Shown here piece by piece: positions 39,086-48,727 of a stretch of DNA of 64,000 bases; within the stretch, counting starts at the first letter, position 1; the number at the start of each line of letters is the position of its first letter. A program made the position numbers and the translations under genes. The notes below the pieces were generated by a model. That model worked only from the letters and a program-made list of their open reading frames with translations. It did no database searches and was not told the DNA's origin. Origin of the DNA: Thermodesulfobacteriota bacterium (GTDB taxonomy: Bacteria; Desulfobacterota; BSN033; UBA1163). The stretch covers positions 1-64,000 of the forward strand of contig JAOAHX010000017.1 of assembly GCA_026415035.1 (NCBI GenBank). Direction: 5' to 3'.

Positions 39086-40102
39086 ATGAGAATCCTGGTC
39101 ACGGGCGGTTGTGGGTTTATCGGAAGCAATTTCATCCGGTATCATCTGCAGACCTATCCCGAGAGCTCGGTCATCAACGTGGATAAGCTCACCTATGCGG
39201 GAAACCTCGAGAACCTCTCCGACCTTTCTCGGTCCGAAAGGTATCAATTCGTCCGGGCCGACATCGCAGATCGGGAACGGATGGAGGAGCTGGTCGGCAG
39301 AGGGGTGGACGCCATCGTCAACTTCGCCGCAGAATCGCACGTGGATCGATCGATCGAAGACCCGAGCGCCTTCATCCGGACCAACGTCTTCGGGACCTTC
39401 GTCCTGCTCGAGGCCTTGAGGAAGTATTCGAGGGAGAGGAGGATCCGGTTTCTCCACATCTCCACGGACGAGGTCTACGGGTCGTTGGGAGAGACCGGGG
39501 CCTTCACGGAGGAGACGCCCCTGGCCCCCAACAGTCCCTATTCCGCAAGCAAGGCCTCCGCCGACATGCTCGTCCGGGCCTATCATCATACCTACGGCCT
39601 TCCCACCCTCATCACCCGCTGTTCCAACAACTACGGCCCCTATCAATTCCCAGAGAAGTTGATCCCCCTGATGATCTCCAATGCCATGGAAGAGAAGGAA
39701 CTGCCGATCTACGGCGACGGGCTCCATATTCGGGATTGGATCTACGTGGAGGACCACTGCAGGGCCCTCGACCTGGTCCTCTGGCAGGGAAAGGAGGGAG
39801 AGGTTTACAATATCGGAGGAGGAAGCGAGCGGACAAACCTGTACGTGGCCAAAACCATCCTGGATCGCCTGGGGAAGCCCCACTCCCTGATCCGGTTCGT
39901 CACGGATCGGCCTGGCCATGACCGACGCTATGCCATCGACTTTTCCAAGATCCGGAGGGAATTGGGCTGGTCGCCCACGGTCTCCTTCGAAGAGGGGATC
40001 GATCGAACCATCGACTGGTATCGAACCCACTCCGAGTGGTGGAGGAAGATCAAGACAGGCGAGTACCTCGACTATTACCGGCGGATGTATCAGAACCGTT
40101 AG
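39086..40102 (+). CDS. rfbB: dTDP-glucose 4,6-dehydratase
   Basis: A 338-residue short-chain dehydrogenase with the NAD loop ILVTGGCGFIGSNFIRYH. RmlB-specific motifs include NVDKLTYAGNLENL, NFAAESHVDRSI, HISTDEVYGSLG, and the catalytic YxxxK in SPYSASKASADMLVR. It converts dTDP-glucose to dTDP-4-keto-6-deoxyglucose. GGGGGAGG lies 4 bases before the ATG. It is part of a four-gene dTDP-sugar set. Confidence 0.93.
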   Translation: MRILVTGGCGFIGSNFIRYHLQTYPESSVINVDKLTYAGNLENLSDLSRSERYQFVRADIADRERMEELVGRGVDAIVNFAAESHVDRSIEDPSAFIRTNVFGTFVLLEALRKYSRERRIRFLHISTDEVYGSLGETGAFTEETPLAPNSPYSASKASADMLVRAYHHTYGLPTLITRCSNNYGPYQFPEKLIPLMISNAMEEKELPIYGDGLHIRDWIYVEDHCRALDLVLWQGKEGEVYNIGGGSERTNLYVAKTILDRLGKPHSLIRFVTDRPGHDRRYAIDFSKIRRELGWSPTVSFEEGIDRTIDWYRTHSEWWRKIKTGEYLDYYRRMYQNR

Positions 40103-40135
40103 GCCGTTGAGGGAAGGACGTCGAGCCACGCGGGC

Positions 40136-41038
40136 ATGGAACGGATCGTCGTGATCGGTGCGAAGGGCATGTTGGGACGGGACCTTTTACCCCAACTCCA
40201 TTCCGCCTTCGAGGGCGAGGTGCTGGGGTGGGACCTCGAAGAGATCGACATCCGGAACGAGAAAGAGACGATCGAAAAGATCCTCGAGGTTCGGCCGACG
40301 ATCCTCCTCAATCTGGCCGCCTATACGGATGTGGACGGTTGTGAAATCCATCGGGAAGAGGCCTTTCGGGTCAATGGCGAGGGGACGAAGCATCTCGTCC
40401 TGGCCGCAAACCGGTGCGACGCCAAGGTCGTCTACTTGAGCACCGACTACGTCTTCGACGGTCGCAAGAACGTCCCCTATACGGAGGAGGACGAACCGAA
40501 CCCGATCAATGTCTACGGCCAGTCGAAAAGGGTAGGGGAGGAGGCCCTCCTTCGCTCGGGAAAAGACGGGTTGATCATCCGGACCCAGTGGCTCTACGGC
40601 CGGTATGGTCGAAATTTTGTCTCGGCGATCCTCAACCAGGCCAAAGAGCGGCGGGGAAAGGTGGGCGCCGAAAGATCCCTCAGGATCGTCCATGACCAGT
40701 TTGGAAATCCCACCTATACAGTCGATCTCTCGAGAATGATCGTGCAGTTGATTCAAAAAGGGGCGGCCGGGATCGTTCACGCTACCAACCAGGGGAGTTG
40801 CTCTTGGTTCGAATTCGGACAGACCATCCTGCACCTCTGCGGCCTTCGAGACGTCGAGGTCATCCCCATCGCTTCGGACCAGCTGGACCGCAAGGCCCTC
40901 CGCCCCGCCTACTCCGTCCTCAGCACCGAGAAGCTGAGGGGGGAATTCGGGATCGAGCCGAGGCACTGGAGGGAGGCCCTTTCCGATTACCTCTCCCTGC
41001 TGAAGCAGCAGGGCGAACTTCAATGGATCGAGGGGTGA
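40136..41038 (+). CDS. rfbD: dTDP-4-dehydrorhamnose reductase
   Basis: A 300-residue RmlD-type reductase. The NAD(P) motif is VIGAKGMLGRDLLPQL; catalytic and substrate elements are VYLSTDYVFDGRKN, YGQSKRVGEEALL and RTQWLYGRYGRNFVSAIL. It performs the final reduction to dTDP-L-rhamnose, the probable end product of the set. The Shine-Dalgarno is weak (GGGAAGG about 20 bases upstream). ugd begins 3 bases after its stop. Confidence 0.9.
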   Translation: MERIVVIGAKGMLGRDLLPQLHSAFEGEVLGWDLEEIDIRNEKETIEKILEVRPTILLNLAAYTDVDGCEIHREEAFRVNGEGTKHLVLAANRCDAKVVYLSTDYVFDGRKNVPYTEEDEPNPINVYGQSKRVGEEALLRSGKDGLIIRTQWLYGRYGRNFVSAILNQAKERRGKVGAERSLRIVHDQFGNPTYTVDLSRMIVQLIQKGAAGIVHATNQGSCSWFEFGQTILHLCGLRDVEVIPIASDQLDRKALRPAYSVLSTEKLRGEFGIEPRHWREALSDYLSLLKQQGELQWIEG

Positions 41039-41041
41039 GCA

Positions 41042-42340
41042 ATGCATATCTGCATCGTCGGGACGGGTTATGTCGGGCTGGTCACCGGAGCCTGTTTGGC
41101 AGAGTTCGGGATGAACCTCATCTGTGTGGACAACGATCGCCAAAAGATCGACCTCCTCAAATCGGGGAAGCTCCCCATCTACGAACCCGGGCTTGAGACC
41201 TTGGTGGCAAAGGGCACCAGGGAGGGGAGGCTCCACTTTTCCACCGACCTCGGAGAGGCCATCCGGAAGAGCCTGGTGGTCTTCGTGGCCGTGGGGACAC
41301 CGCCTCGGGAGGACGGGTCCGCGGATCTCCGCTACGTCGAGGAGGTGGGGAAGGAGATCGCCACCCAGATGGATGGCTACAAGGTGGTGGTGATGAAATC
41401 GACCGTCCCGGTGGGCACCGCGAGGTGGTTCAAAGGGTTGATCCAGGGACATCAGCCGAGGCCCATCCCCTTCGACATCGTCTCCAACCCGGAGTTCCTG
41501 AGGGAGGGCTCCGCCATCGAGGACTTCATGAGGCCAGATCGAGTCGTCATCGGAGCCGAAAGCGAACAGGCCTTCGCCATCATGAAGGACATCTACAGCG
41601 CCCTCTATCTGATCGAAACCCCTTTCATCCTGACGACGCTTGAGTCGGCCGAGATGATCAAGTATGCGACCAACAGCTTTCTGGCCACGAAGGTGACCTT
41701 CATCAACGAGATCGCCAACCTCTGCGAAAAGGTCGGGGCCGACGTCCACCACGTGGCCAAGGCCATGGGCCTCGACGGCCGGATCGGAAGGAAGTTTCTC
41801 CATCCGGGGCCAGGTTATGGAGGGTCGTGTTTTCCGAAGGATACGCGGGCCCTCTCATGGTTGGCCAGACAGAAGGGCTATACCTTCCGGGTCCTCGAAT
41901 CGGTCATCCAAGCCAACGAGTTTCAGAAGCAGAGGATGGTCGAGAAGATCGAGGAGATGGTAGGCGGGCTTTCCGGCAAGAAGATCGGGATCCTCGGCCT
42001 CTCCTTCAAACCGAATACGAACGACATCCGGGAATCCTCCTCGATCTTCATCATCGAGGCGCTCCTCAAAAGGGGGGCGAAGATCAAGGCCTTCGATCCT
42101 GCCGCGATGGAGGAGGCCCGGAAGGTCCTTCCGGAGATCGAGTACGGAGACAACGCCTACGACGTCGCCGTGGATGCGGATGCCCTCGTCTTGGTGACGG
42201 AATGGAATCAATTTCGGAGGCTCGACCTCTCGAGGATCAAGGGGCTGCTCAAAGAGCCTGTCTTCATCGATCTTCGAAACGTTTATGAACCGGAGCAGAT
42301 GAAACGGCTCGGCTTTCGTTACTGCGGCGTAGGAAGGTAG
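41042..42340 (+). CDS. ugd: UDP-glucose 6-dehydrogenase
   Basis: A 432-residue UDP-glucose/GDP-mannose dehydrogenase family protein. It has the NAD motif ICIVGTGYVGLVTGACLAEF, KSTVPVGTA, and SNPEFLREGSAIEDFMRPDR. The catalytic Cys is in GPGYGGSCFPKDTRAL (about residue 261), and GLSFKPNTNDIRESSS follows. It oxidises UDP-glucose to UDP-glucuronate for LPS core, capsule or lipid A modification. Start 3 bases after rfbD indicates one transcript. Confidence 0.92.
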   Translation: MHICIVGTGYVGLVTGACLAEFGMNLICVDNDRQKIDLLKSGKLPIYEPGLETLVAKGTREGRLHFSTDLGEAIRKSLVVFVAVGTPPREDGSADLRYVEEVGKEIATQMDGYKVVVMKSTVPVGTARWFKGLIQGHQPRPIPFDIVSNPEFLREGSAIEDFMRPDRVVIGAESEQAFAIMKDIYSALYLIETPFILTTLESAEMIKYATNSFLATKVTFINEIANLCEKVGADVHHVAKAMGLDGRIGRKFLHPGPGYGGSCFPKDTRALSWLARQKGYTFRVLESVIQANEFQKQRMVEKIEEMVGGLSGKKIGILGLSFKPNTNDIRESSSIFIIEALLKRGAKIKAFDPAAMEEARKVLPEIEYGDNAYDVAVDADALVLVTEWNQFRRLDLSRIKGLLKEPVFIDLRNVYEPEQMKRLGFRYCGVGR

Positions 42341-42352
42341 GGTGCCGGCGGG

Positions 42353-43147
42353 ATGGACGGGGAGAAGGATTGGATCTTCGTCTCCGATGCCCATTTCACC
42401 GAAAGGGATCGGGAGGCGATGGAGGGGTTTGAGGCCTTTCTCGATCGGGAACGGGATCGAATGGGCCATCTCGTCCTGCTCGGAGACCTCTTCGAATTCC
42501 TCTTCGGATTTCGAGGAGGGGGCGAAGAAGGGAAGGCCTTTCCCTATCCCGCCTATCTCTCTTTGCTTGATCGCCTTCAGAGATTGGGTCAGGAAGGGGT
42601 TCGAATCACCTATGTGGAGGGAAACCACGATTTTTTCCTTCAGCCCCTTTTCAGGGGATGGCTGAAGCTCGAGGCCGAGATCGTCCCCTTAGGGAAGGAA
42701 GAGCGGATCGGAGATCGGAGGGCCTATGTGGCCCATGGAGACCTGGCCAACCCCCATCTTTGGGGATACCGGATCTACCGAAGAATGATCAAGAATCGCC
42801 TGACCTACGGGTTGATCGAGGCGGTGGGCCCAGCCTTTTCAAAACGGGTGGCAAGATGGCTCAGCGAGAGGAGTTTTAACAAGAATCATGCGGCCCCTGC
42901 TTCGGCCCCACCGCCGGAATTCAGACGGTTTGCCCATCGAAAATTTTCAGAGGGTTTCGATCTCGTCATTCTCGGCCACTCCCATGTCCCCGATCAGTGG
43001 GAGGTGATCTTGGAAGGAAGGCGGTGCCTCTATTTCAACACGGGAGAGTGGAGGGAGCGACGCTCTTTTCTCCGTTTCACGCCGCCAGATCGATTCCGGC
43101 TGGAAAGATGGGAAGGCACCCCGTTGAGAGATCGTCATGGGACATAA
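42353..43147 (+). CDS. lpxH: UDP-2,3-diacylglucosamine diphosphatase (LpxH-like)
   Basis: A 264-residue calcineurin-like phosphoesterase. The metal-binding set is complete: SDAHF (about residues 11-15), GDLFEF, EGNHDFF, AHGDLAN and GHSHVP. LpxH cleaves UDP-diacylglucosamine to lipid X in lipid A synthesis. The placement among LPS genes and the NHDFF form favour LpxH, though the central ~60 residues differ from E. coli LpxH, so a related phosphoesterase is possible. It overlaps gmhB by 11 bases. Confidence 0.8.
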   Translation: MDGEKDWIFVSDAHFTERDREAMEGFEAFLDRERDRMGHLVLLGDLFEFLFGFRGGGEEGKAFPYPAYLSLLDRLQRLGQEGVRITYVEGNHDFFLQPLFRGWLKLEAEIVPLGKEERIGDRRAYVAHGDLANPHLWGYRIYRRMIKNRLTYGLIEAVGPAFSKRVARWLSERSFNKNHAAPASAPPPEFRRFAHRKFSEGFDLVILGHSHVPDQWEVILEGRRCLYFNTGEWRERRSFLRFTPPDRFRLERWEGTPLRDRHGT

Positions 43148-43730
43148 AGCGGTCTTTCTCGATCGGGACGGGACGATCAACGAGGAAGTGGGCTACCTGA
43201 ATCAGGTCTCTCGGTTTCGGCTCCTTCCCCGGTCGGCGGAGGCGATCCGCCTGTTGAACCAGGCAGGGATCAAGGTGGTGGTGATCACCAACCAGTCGGG
43301 GGTGGCGAGGGGGTATTTCCCCGAATCGTTGGTCCATCAGGTCCATGAGAGGATGGTGGACGAGTTAAAGGAACAGGGAGCCCACGTGGACGGGATTTAC
43401 TACTGCCCCCATCATCCGGAGATTGGGGAGCCCCCTTACCGCCAGAGGTGTCGCTGCCGGAAACCCGAAACCGGCCTCGTCGAAGAGGCGGTGAAAGATC
43501 TCGAAATCGACTGCCTTAGGAGTTACGCCATTGGAGACAAAAGGGTGGACATCGAGTTCGGCCGCAAGATCGGGGCCCGGGCCATCCTCGTTCTGACAGG
43601 ACACGGGCGGGAGGAGCGGGATCGCCTGGGAGACGACCAGGCCTTTTCCCCCGATTTCGTGGCCGAGGACCTCTACGAGGCGGTTCAGTGGGTCCTCTCT
43701 CGGGAGGGCCACTCGGGCAGAAACCGGTGA
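43137..43730 (+). CDS. gmhB: D-glycero-D-manno-heptose 1,7-bisphosphate 7-phosphatase
   Basis: A 197-residue HAD phosphatase: motif I FLDRDGTINEEVGYL, motif II VVVITNQSGVARGYF, and the zinc loop with Cys/His ligands in YYCPHHPEIG and CRCRKPETGLV. Motif IV is AIGDKRVDIEFG. It removes the 7-phosphate in ADP-heptose synthesis for the LPS inner core. The start lies inside the end of lpxH (11-base overlap). Other heptose genes (gmhA, hldE) are not in the window. Confidence 0.9.
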   Translation: MGHKAVFLDRDGTINEEVGYLNQVSRFRLLPRSAEAIRLLNQAGIKVVVITNQSGVARGYFPESLVHQVHERMVDELKEQGAHVDGIYYCPHHPEIGEPPYRQRCRCRKPETGLVEEAVKDLEIDCLRSYAIGDKRVDIEFGRKIGARAILVLTGHGREERDRLGDDQAFSPDFVAEDLYEAVQWVLSREGHSGRNR

Positions 43731-43781
43731 GCGAAGGTGGGGTTGGAGTTTTATATAAGCATTTCCAAAGGGAGGGTGACG

Positions 43782-43961
43782 ATGGCGATCAGCAAGGAGT
43801 TGCTCGATATTTTGGCCTGTCCGAAGTGCAAGGGAGATATTTATCTCAACCAGGCCGGAGATGGGTTGATCTGTAGATCGTGCAAGTTGATCTATCAGAT
43901 CAAGGAGGATATCCCCATCATGCTCATCGACGAGGCCCTCCCTTATACGGGGGAAGAATAA
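43782..43961 (+). CDS. Trm112-like zinc-ribbon protein
   Basis: A 59-residue Trm112/YcaR-family protein: LLDILACPKCKGDIYLNQ, then LICRSCKLIYQIKEDIPIML. Two CxxC pairs would hold one zinc ion. AAGGGAGGG lies 5 bases before the ATG at 43782; the frame is open from 43737 but that start has no site. In bacteria these proteins often sit next to lpxK or other LPS genes, as here; their role is unclear, possibly as a methyltransferase partner. Confidence 0.85.
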   Translation: MAISKELLDILACPKCKGDIYLNQAGDGLICRSCKLIYQIKEDIPIMLIDEALPYTGEE

Positions 43962-44004
43962 GATCCTGCATTCGACCTTCGAGATTCAACGCTCTGGAAC
44001 CGAA

Positions 44005-44895
44005 TTGTTCGCCTATCCCGCTTACCTTCTTCTCAAAGCCTTGGGTTTCATCGTCAACCGCCTTCCCGACGGGATCGCGCTCTGGATCGGCCGACGCCTC
44101 GGCGACCTGATGTACCTCGTCGATTTTGAGCATCGAAGGGTCGCCCTGAGGAATCTCGAGATCGCCTTCGGAGAGGAGAAGACGAGGGAGGAACGGCGAG
44201 CCATCGCGAGGAAGAATTTCCAGAACCTCGGGATGATGGCCATCGAATTCTTCCAGATCCCGAAGATGGACCTGAAGCGCTATCAGGAGAGGGTGACCGT
44301 GGAGGGCCTCGAAGGCGCGCTGAAGATCCTCGAGGAGGGAAAGGGAGCCCTTCTTCTGCTTGGCCACTTCGGAAACTGGGAGTTGATGGCCCCGATGGCC
44401 AGGATGATCGAGAGGCCGATCCTGGCCATTGCCAAACCGATCAAACGAAATCCTTGGCTGAATCGATGGATCATCGAGAGCCGGCAGAAGGTGGGGTTGA
44501 GGATCATCCCGCCGGTAAACGCCACCCCGAAGGTGATCCGGGCGCTCTCCGAGAATATTCCGGTGGCCATCCTCTTCGACCAGCGAGGGAAGCGAAGCCA
44601 GGGCGTCTGGGCCGACTTCTTCGGGCGGAAGGTGCCGACGACGGCGGGGTTGGCCGTGATGGCCCTTCGAAGCGGCGCCCCGGTCCTGCCCGTCTTCATG
44701 ATCCGGGAGGGGGGCGGACGACATCGGCTCATCATCAAGGACCCTCTCCCCCTCATTCAGACCGGACATTTCCGGAAGGACGTCGAGGCCAACACCCAGC
44801 TCTTCAATCAGGTCCTCGAATCGATCATCCGCCAATATCCCGAACAATGGCTCTGGATCCACCGGAGGTTCGAGAGGAAGCCGAAACGGCGCTGA
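44005..44895 (+). CDS. Lipid A acyltransferase, LpxL/HtrB family
   Basis: A 296-residue late acyltransferase. The H-x4-E catalytic motif is GHFGNWELM (about residues 114-122). Family blocks are NLEIAFGEEKTREERRAIAR, AILFDQRGKRSQGVWADFFG and YPEQWLWIHRRFERKP. It adds a secondary acyl chain to Kdo-lipid A or a Kdo-free precursor. The start is uncertain: I used the TTG at 44005, as no ATG with a good site lies nearby. Last gene of the envelope block, 13 bp from convergent purL. Confidence 0.86.
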   Translation: MFAYPAYLLLKALGFIVNRLPDGIALWIGRRLGDLMYLVDFEHRRVALRNLEIAFGEEKTREERRAIARKNFQNLGMMAIEFFQIPKMDLKRYQERVTVEGLEGALKILEEGKGALLLLGHFGNWELMAPMARMIERPILAIAKPIKRNPWLNRWIIESRQKVGLRIIPPVNATPKVIRALSENIPVAILFDQRGKRSQGVWADFFGRKVPTTAGLAVMALRSGAPVLPVFMIREGGGRHRLIIKDPLPLIQTGHFRKDVEANTQLFNQVLESIIRQYPEQWLWIHRRFERKPKRR

Positions 44896-44908
44896 GGTCG
44901 AACCTTCC

Positions 44909-47900
44909 TCAGACGTTGCGATCACACCACATCCTCGCATTCTGAAACATCCTCAACCAGGGCGAGGCCTTCCACCTCCGATCCAGGTCCGGAGGAAGCC
45001 AGGACCACTGCCATTTGAGGAAGGCCCTTTCCGGATGGGGCATGATCGCTAGGTGTCGGCCATCAGGCGTACAGAGGCCGGTGATCCCGAAGGGCGATCC
45101 GTTGGGATTGAAAGGATAACTTTCAGGAACCCTTCCGTCTTGCCGGCCCTCGTCGTCGACGAAGACGAGGGGGGCGAGTTTCTTTTGCAAGATTTCGTCG
45201 ATGAGAGAAGGATCAGGCGAAAGGAGCCTTCCCTCTCCGTGGGCCACCCAGACGCCCAGGATGGAGCCCTCCATGCCTTTGAACATGATCGCAGGGCTTT
45301 CGAGGACCTTCACGGTCACCCAGCGCGACTCGAACCGGCCCGAGGTGTTTCGAACGAAACGGGGCTGGAGGTGATCGGGGAGGCCCCGCCAGGGCACCCA
45401 CCCCAACAGGGCGAAGAGCTGACAGCCGTTGCACACCCCGAGGGAGAAGGTATCGGGCCTATGGTAGAAGTCGTCGAACATCCTTCTCAGATCTTCGTTG
45501 AACCGGATGGCCGCAGCCCAACCCTTGGCGCTCTCGGGAACGTCGGCATAGGAGAACCCTCCCACGGCCACCAGGCCTCTGAAACGATCCAAGGTGATAC
45601 GGCCTTCGAGGAGGTCGGTCATGGTAACATCCCAGGGCCGAAATCCGGCTTGAAAGAAGGCCGAGGTCATCTCCCGATCGCCGTTACTTCCTTCTTCGCG
45701 GAGGATGGCCACGTCGGGCTTATCCCTTCCCTCGAGAAGGATCGCAGGGGTCGGCTGGGGATCGAAGGTGAGGACGTAGGTCGGCCCTCTTCGGTCGAAG
45801 ATGTTCCGCTTCTCCTCGTCCGCGCATTGCGGGTTCATCTGGAGGCGCTCGATCTGGTAGGAGGTCTCCTCCCACCACTGCCGGAGAAGACGCATGTCCG
45901 CCTCGAACACCCTTTGGGAATTGAAGGTTACACCAACCTCCTTCGTCTCTTTGGTCTCGGCGATGATCCTGAAAGGGATCCCGTTAAAGCGAAGCCTCTC
46001 GGTGACGTTTGAAAGCTCCTCCTTTCGGCATTCGAAGACCAGGCCGAGCTCCTCTGCAAAAAGCCTTTCGATGGGGCTCCAGAGCCCCTCCATCTCCACC
46101 TCGAGGCCGCAGTTGCCAGCGAAGGCCATCTCAAGGAGGGTCGTGATGAGGCCGCCATCGCTTACATCGTGGCCTGCCAGGAGGAGGTCCTCAGAAATCA
46201 ATTGCTGGATCACGTTGAAACTCACTTTGAGGAGGTCGGGGTCCTCCACATCGGGGACGGCGTCTCCCAACTGTCCGTAGACCTGGGCCAGGGCCGAGCC
46301 GCCGAGCCGGGCCTTTCCCCTCGCAAGGTCGATGAAGAGGAGTTGGCTCCGGCCCGGGGCTTTCAGGTCGGGTGTGGCCACTTTGGTGATGTCGGGGACG
46401 GTGGCATAGGCGGAGATGACGAGCTGGCGGGGGGATTTGACGATCTCCTCTCCCACCCTTGCCGCCATGGAGAGGCTGTCCTTCCCGCCATCGACCGCGA
46501 TCCCGAGACGGATCATCAGGTCCCGCATGGCGCAGGCCGCCTCGTACAGGGCCGCGCCCTCTCCCGGAAGTTTGGGCGCCCACATCCAGTTGGCCGAGCA
46601 TTTGATGTCCTCGAATCGGCTGATGCGGGCCCAAGCCAGGTTGGTGAGGGCCTCTCCCACGGCCATCCTCGCCCCTGCGGCCGGGTTGAGGAGCATCTTG
46701 ATGGGCTGCTCTCCGATGGAGGTGGCCGCGCCCGTCAACCCGAAGTGGCTCTGGCTGATCACCGCCACATCGCCCACGGTCAGCTGGAGGGGTCCGCAAC
46801 ATTGCTGTCTTGCGATCAATCCCGTGACGCTGCGGTCCACCTTGTTGGTGAGAAACCGTTTCGATCCGACCGCCAAGTTGCGAAGCACGCGAGAGAGGGC
46901 CTCTTCCACGGTGAGGGAATCGGAAAGCTCGAGGGGCTTGAGGACCGGGACGACCCTCCGGTCTTGAAAGGTCTTCTGGGGCATCTGGCCTAAGACCCTT
47001 GCAAGGTTGAGGTTGACCGGCGTCGTGTCGTCCTTTTCGTCATGGACCACGAAGCGGCCGTCCCCCGTCACCTCTCCGAGGACTTCACAGGCCACCTTCT
47101 CCCTCCGGCAGATCGCCTCGAACTCTCCGATCCTTCCAGGCCAGATGAGAAAGCCGCACCGCTCCTGATATTCGGCGATCCAGATCTTCAGGACCGAGAG
47201 GGTCGGATCGCCCAGCCGGATCCGCCTCAGCTCGATTCGGCCTCCCGCCTTCTCGACCAGCTCCTTCAGGACGTTGGCAGGTCCGCCCGCGCCCTGGTCG
47301 TGGACGCTCAGGATGGGATTTCGGTCTCCCATCTCGACACAGGCCCGGATGACGCGGTTGAGCTTCTGCTCCATCTCGGCATCCCCTCGCTGGACCGCGT
47401 TGAAGTCGAGCTCCTCCACGTTTTCTCCCTGCAGCTTGCTCGAGGCCGACCCGCCGCTTATGCCGATGCCATAGGCCGGTCCCCCCACCTGGACGATGAG
47501 CATCCCCTTCTGGGGCTCCTCTTTCTCGATGTGCCTTTCGTCGATCTGTCCGATCCCGCCCGTGAACATGATGGGCTTGATCCAGGCCCAACGCTCGCCG
47601 TTGGGAAGCCTCTGGTCGAAGGAGCGGGTGAATCCGAGGATGACGGGTTCTCCGAATTTGTTTCCGTAGTCGCTCGCCCCGTCGCTTGCTCGGATCTCGA
47701 TCGTCAGGGCGTTGGCTAGGTTGGAGGGATAGACCGCCTTTGGATCCTCCCAGGGGAGGTCATACCCAGGGATCAACAGATGGGCCACGCAGTAGGCGGC
47801 CGTTCCTGCGACGACCAACCCCCCCCTTCCCGTGGCGTGGACGTCGCGAATCCTTCCTCCCGTTCCCGTTTCTGCTCCGGGAAAGGGGGCCACGCCCGTC

Positions 47901-48727
47901 GGGAAGTTATGGGTCTCGGCCGTGAAGAGGATGTGGTAGAGGACCTTCGTCCTCTGAAAGGGGCAGGGCCCTCCGGGCCGTTCGGGAAGGATGGTCCAGC
48001 ACTCGTAACCCCGGATGGCGCTCGAGTTGTCCTTGAAGGCGATGACACTGTTGGAGGGATGGGCCTTCAGCGTCGATTTGACGATCTCCAGAAGCGTCTC
48101 CGGCATGGCCAGGCCGTCGATCACCTGCCTTCCCTTGAAATAGCCATGTCTGGAGTGTTCGCTGTTGGCATTGTCGAGGTCCCGGATCTCGACGACGGTG
48201 GGATTCCGCCCCTCCTCTCTCACGAAGTAGTCGTAGTAGAACCTCCGATCCCACTCGTCCATGGCAAGGCCGGGGAGTTCGTCAAAGGCCTCCAGGCCTT
48301 TTTCGAGGAGGGGGATCTCGAAGACCGGTTCGGGTTCGATGCCCGATTCGAAGCTCTCGAGGGGGCGCTCATAGAGGCATTCGGTCATCCGGTCATGGTG
48401 CTCCTGAATGAAGCGGGCCCGGTCTGCGCCCGGAGGCAGACGATAGCGTCTGGAGCGTTCGATCCTGAGGACCTTCTTCAACCCGCAGGTGTGGCAGATG
48501 GAGACGAGGTTGGTGGAGTAGGCCGTTTCGAAATTCATCCGGGGACCGACTTCCACGATCTCGGCATCTTCTGGGTAGGCCGTCTTCAACCGGATGTTCT
48601 CTGAGACGAACCCTTCCGCGAGGATCTCTCGCAGGAGGGAAAGCTCCTCCGGTTCGAGGGGCGAAGAGGTCTCCACATTGAAACAGTATTCGAGGTGGTC
48701 ACTCCTCGGTTGATAGAGGTGAAGCAT
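44909..48727 (-). CDS. purL: Phosphoribosylformylglycinamidine synthase, single chain
   Basis: A 1272-residue large-type PurL with all three parts in one chain: the N-terminal PurS-like region, the double AIR-synthetase-type core, and a C-terminal glutamine amidotransferase. Core motifs are RDLDNANSEHSRHGYFKG, TAETHNFPTGVAPFPGAETG and LSVHDQGAGGPANVL. The amidotransferase nucleophile Cys is in LGVCNGCQLFALLG (about residue 1096) and its His in IMPHPERAFLKWQW. It makes FGAM in purine synthesis. The ATG at 48727 follows AGGAGA; a longer start at 48790 is inside purN. It overlaps purN by 29 bases. Confidence 0.94.
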   Translation of the reverse strand: MLHLYQPRSDHLEYCFNVETSSPLEPEELSLLREILAEGFVSENIRLKTAYPEDAEIVEVGPRMNFETAYSTNLVSICHTCGLKKVLRIERSRRYRLPPGADRARFIQEHHDRMTECLYERPLESFESGIEPEPVFEIPLLEKGLEAFDELPGLAMDEWDRRFYYDYFVREEGRNPTVVEIRDLDNANSEHSRHGYFKGRQVIDGLAMPETLLEIVKSTLKAHPSNSVIAFKDNSSAIRGYECWTILPERPGGPCPFQRTKVLYHILFTAETHNFPTGVAPFPGAETGTGGRIRDVHATGRGGLVVAGTAAYCVAHLLIPGYDLPWEDPKAVYPSNLANALTIEIRASDGASDYGNKFGEPVILGFTRSFDQRLPNGERWAWIKPIMFTGGIGQIDERHIEKEEPQKGMLIVQVGGPAYGIGISGGSASSKLQGENVEELDFNAVQRGDAEMEQKLNRVIRACVEMGDRNPILSVHDQGAGGPANVLKELVEKAGGRIELRRIRLGDPTLSVLKIWIAEYQERCGFLIWPGRIGEFEAICRREKVACEVLGEVTGDGRFVVHDEKDDTTPVNLNLARVLGQMPQKTFQDRRVVPVLKPLELSDSLTVEEALSRVLRNLAVGSKRFLTNKVDRSVTGLIARQQCCGPLQLTVGDVAVISQSHFGLTGAATSIGEQPIKMLLNPAAGARMAVGEALTNLAWARISRFEDIKCSANWMWAPKLPGEGAALYEAACAMRDLMIRLGIAVDGGKDSLSMAARVGEEIVKSPRQLVISAYATVPDITKVATPDLKAPGRSQLLFIDLARGKARLGGSALAQVYGQLGDAVPDVEDPDLLKVSFNVIQQLISEDLLLAGHDVSDGGLITTLLEMAFAGNCGLEVEMEGLWSPIERLFAEELGLVFECRKEELSNVTERLRFNGIPFRIIAETKETKEVGVTFNSQRVFEADMRLLRQWWEETSYQIERLQMNPQCADEEKRNIFDRRGPTYVLTFDPQPTPAILLEGRDKPDVAILREEGSNGDREMTSAFFQAGFRPWDVTMTDLLEGRITLDRFRGLVAVGGFSYADVPESAKGWAAAIRFNEDLRRMFDDFYHRPDTFSLGVCNGCQLFALLGWVPWRGLPDHLQPRFVRNTSGRFESRWVTVKVLESPAIMFKGMEGSILGVWVAHGEGRLLSPDPSLIDEILQKKLAPLVFVDDEGRQDGRVPESYPFNPNGSPFGITGLCTPDGRHLAIMPHPERAFLKWQWSWLPPDLDRRWKASPWLRMFQNARMWCDRNV

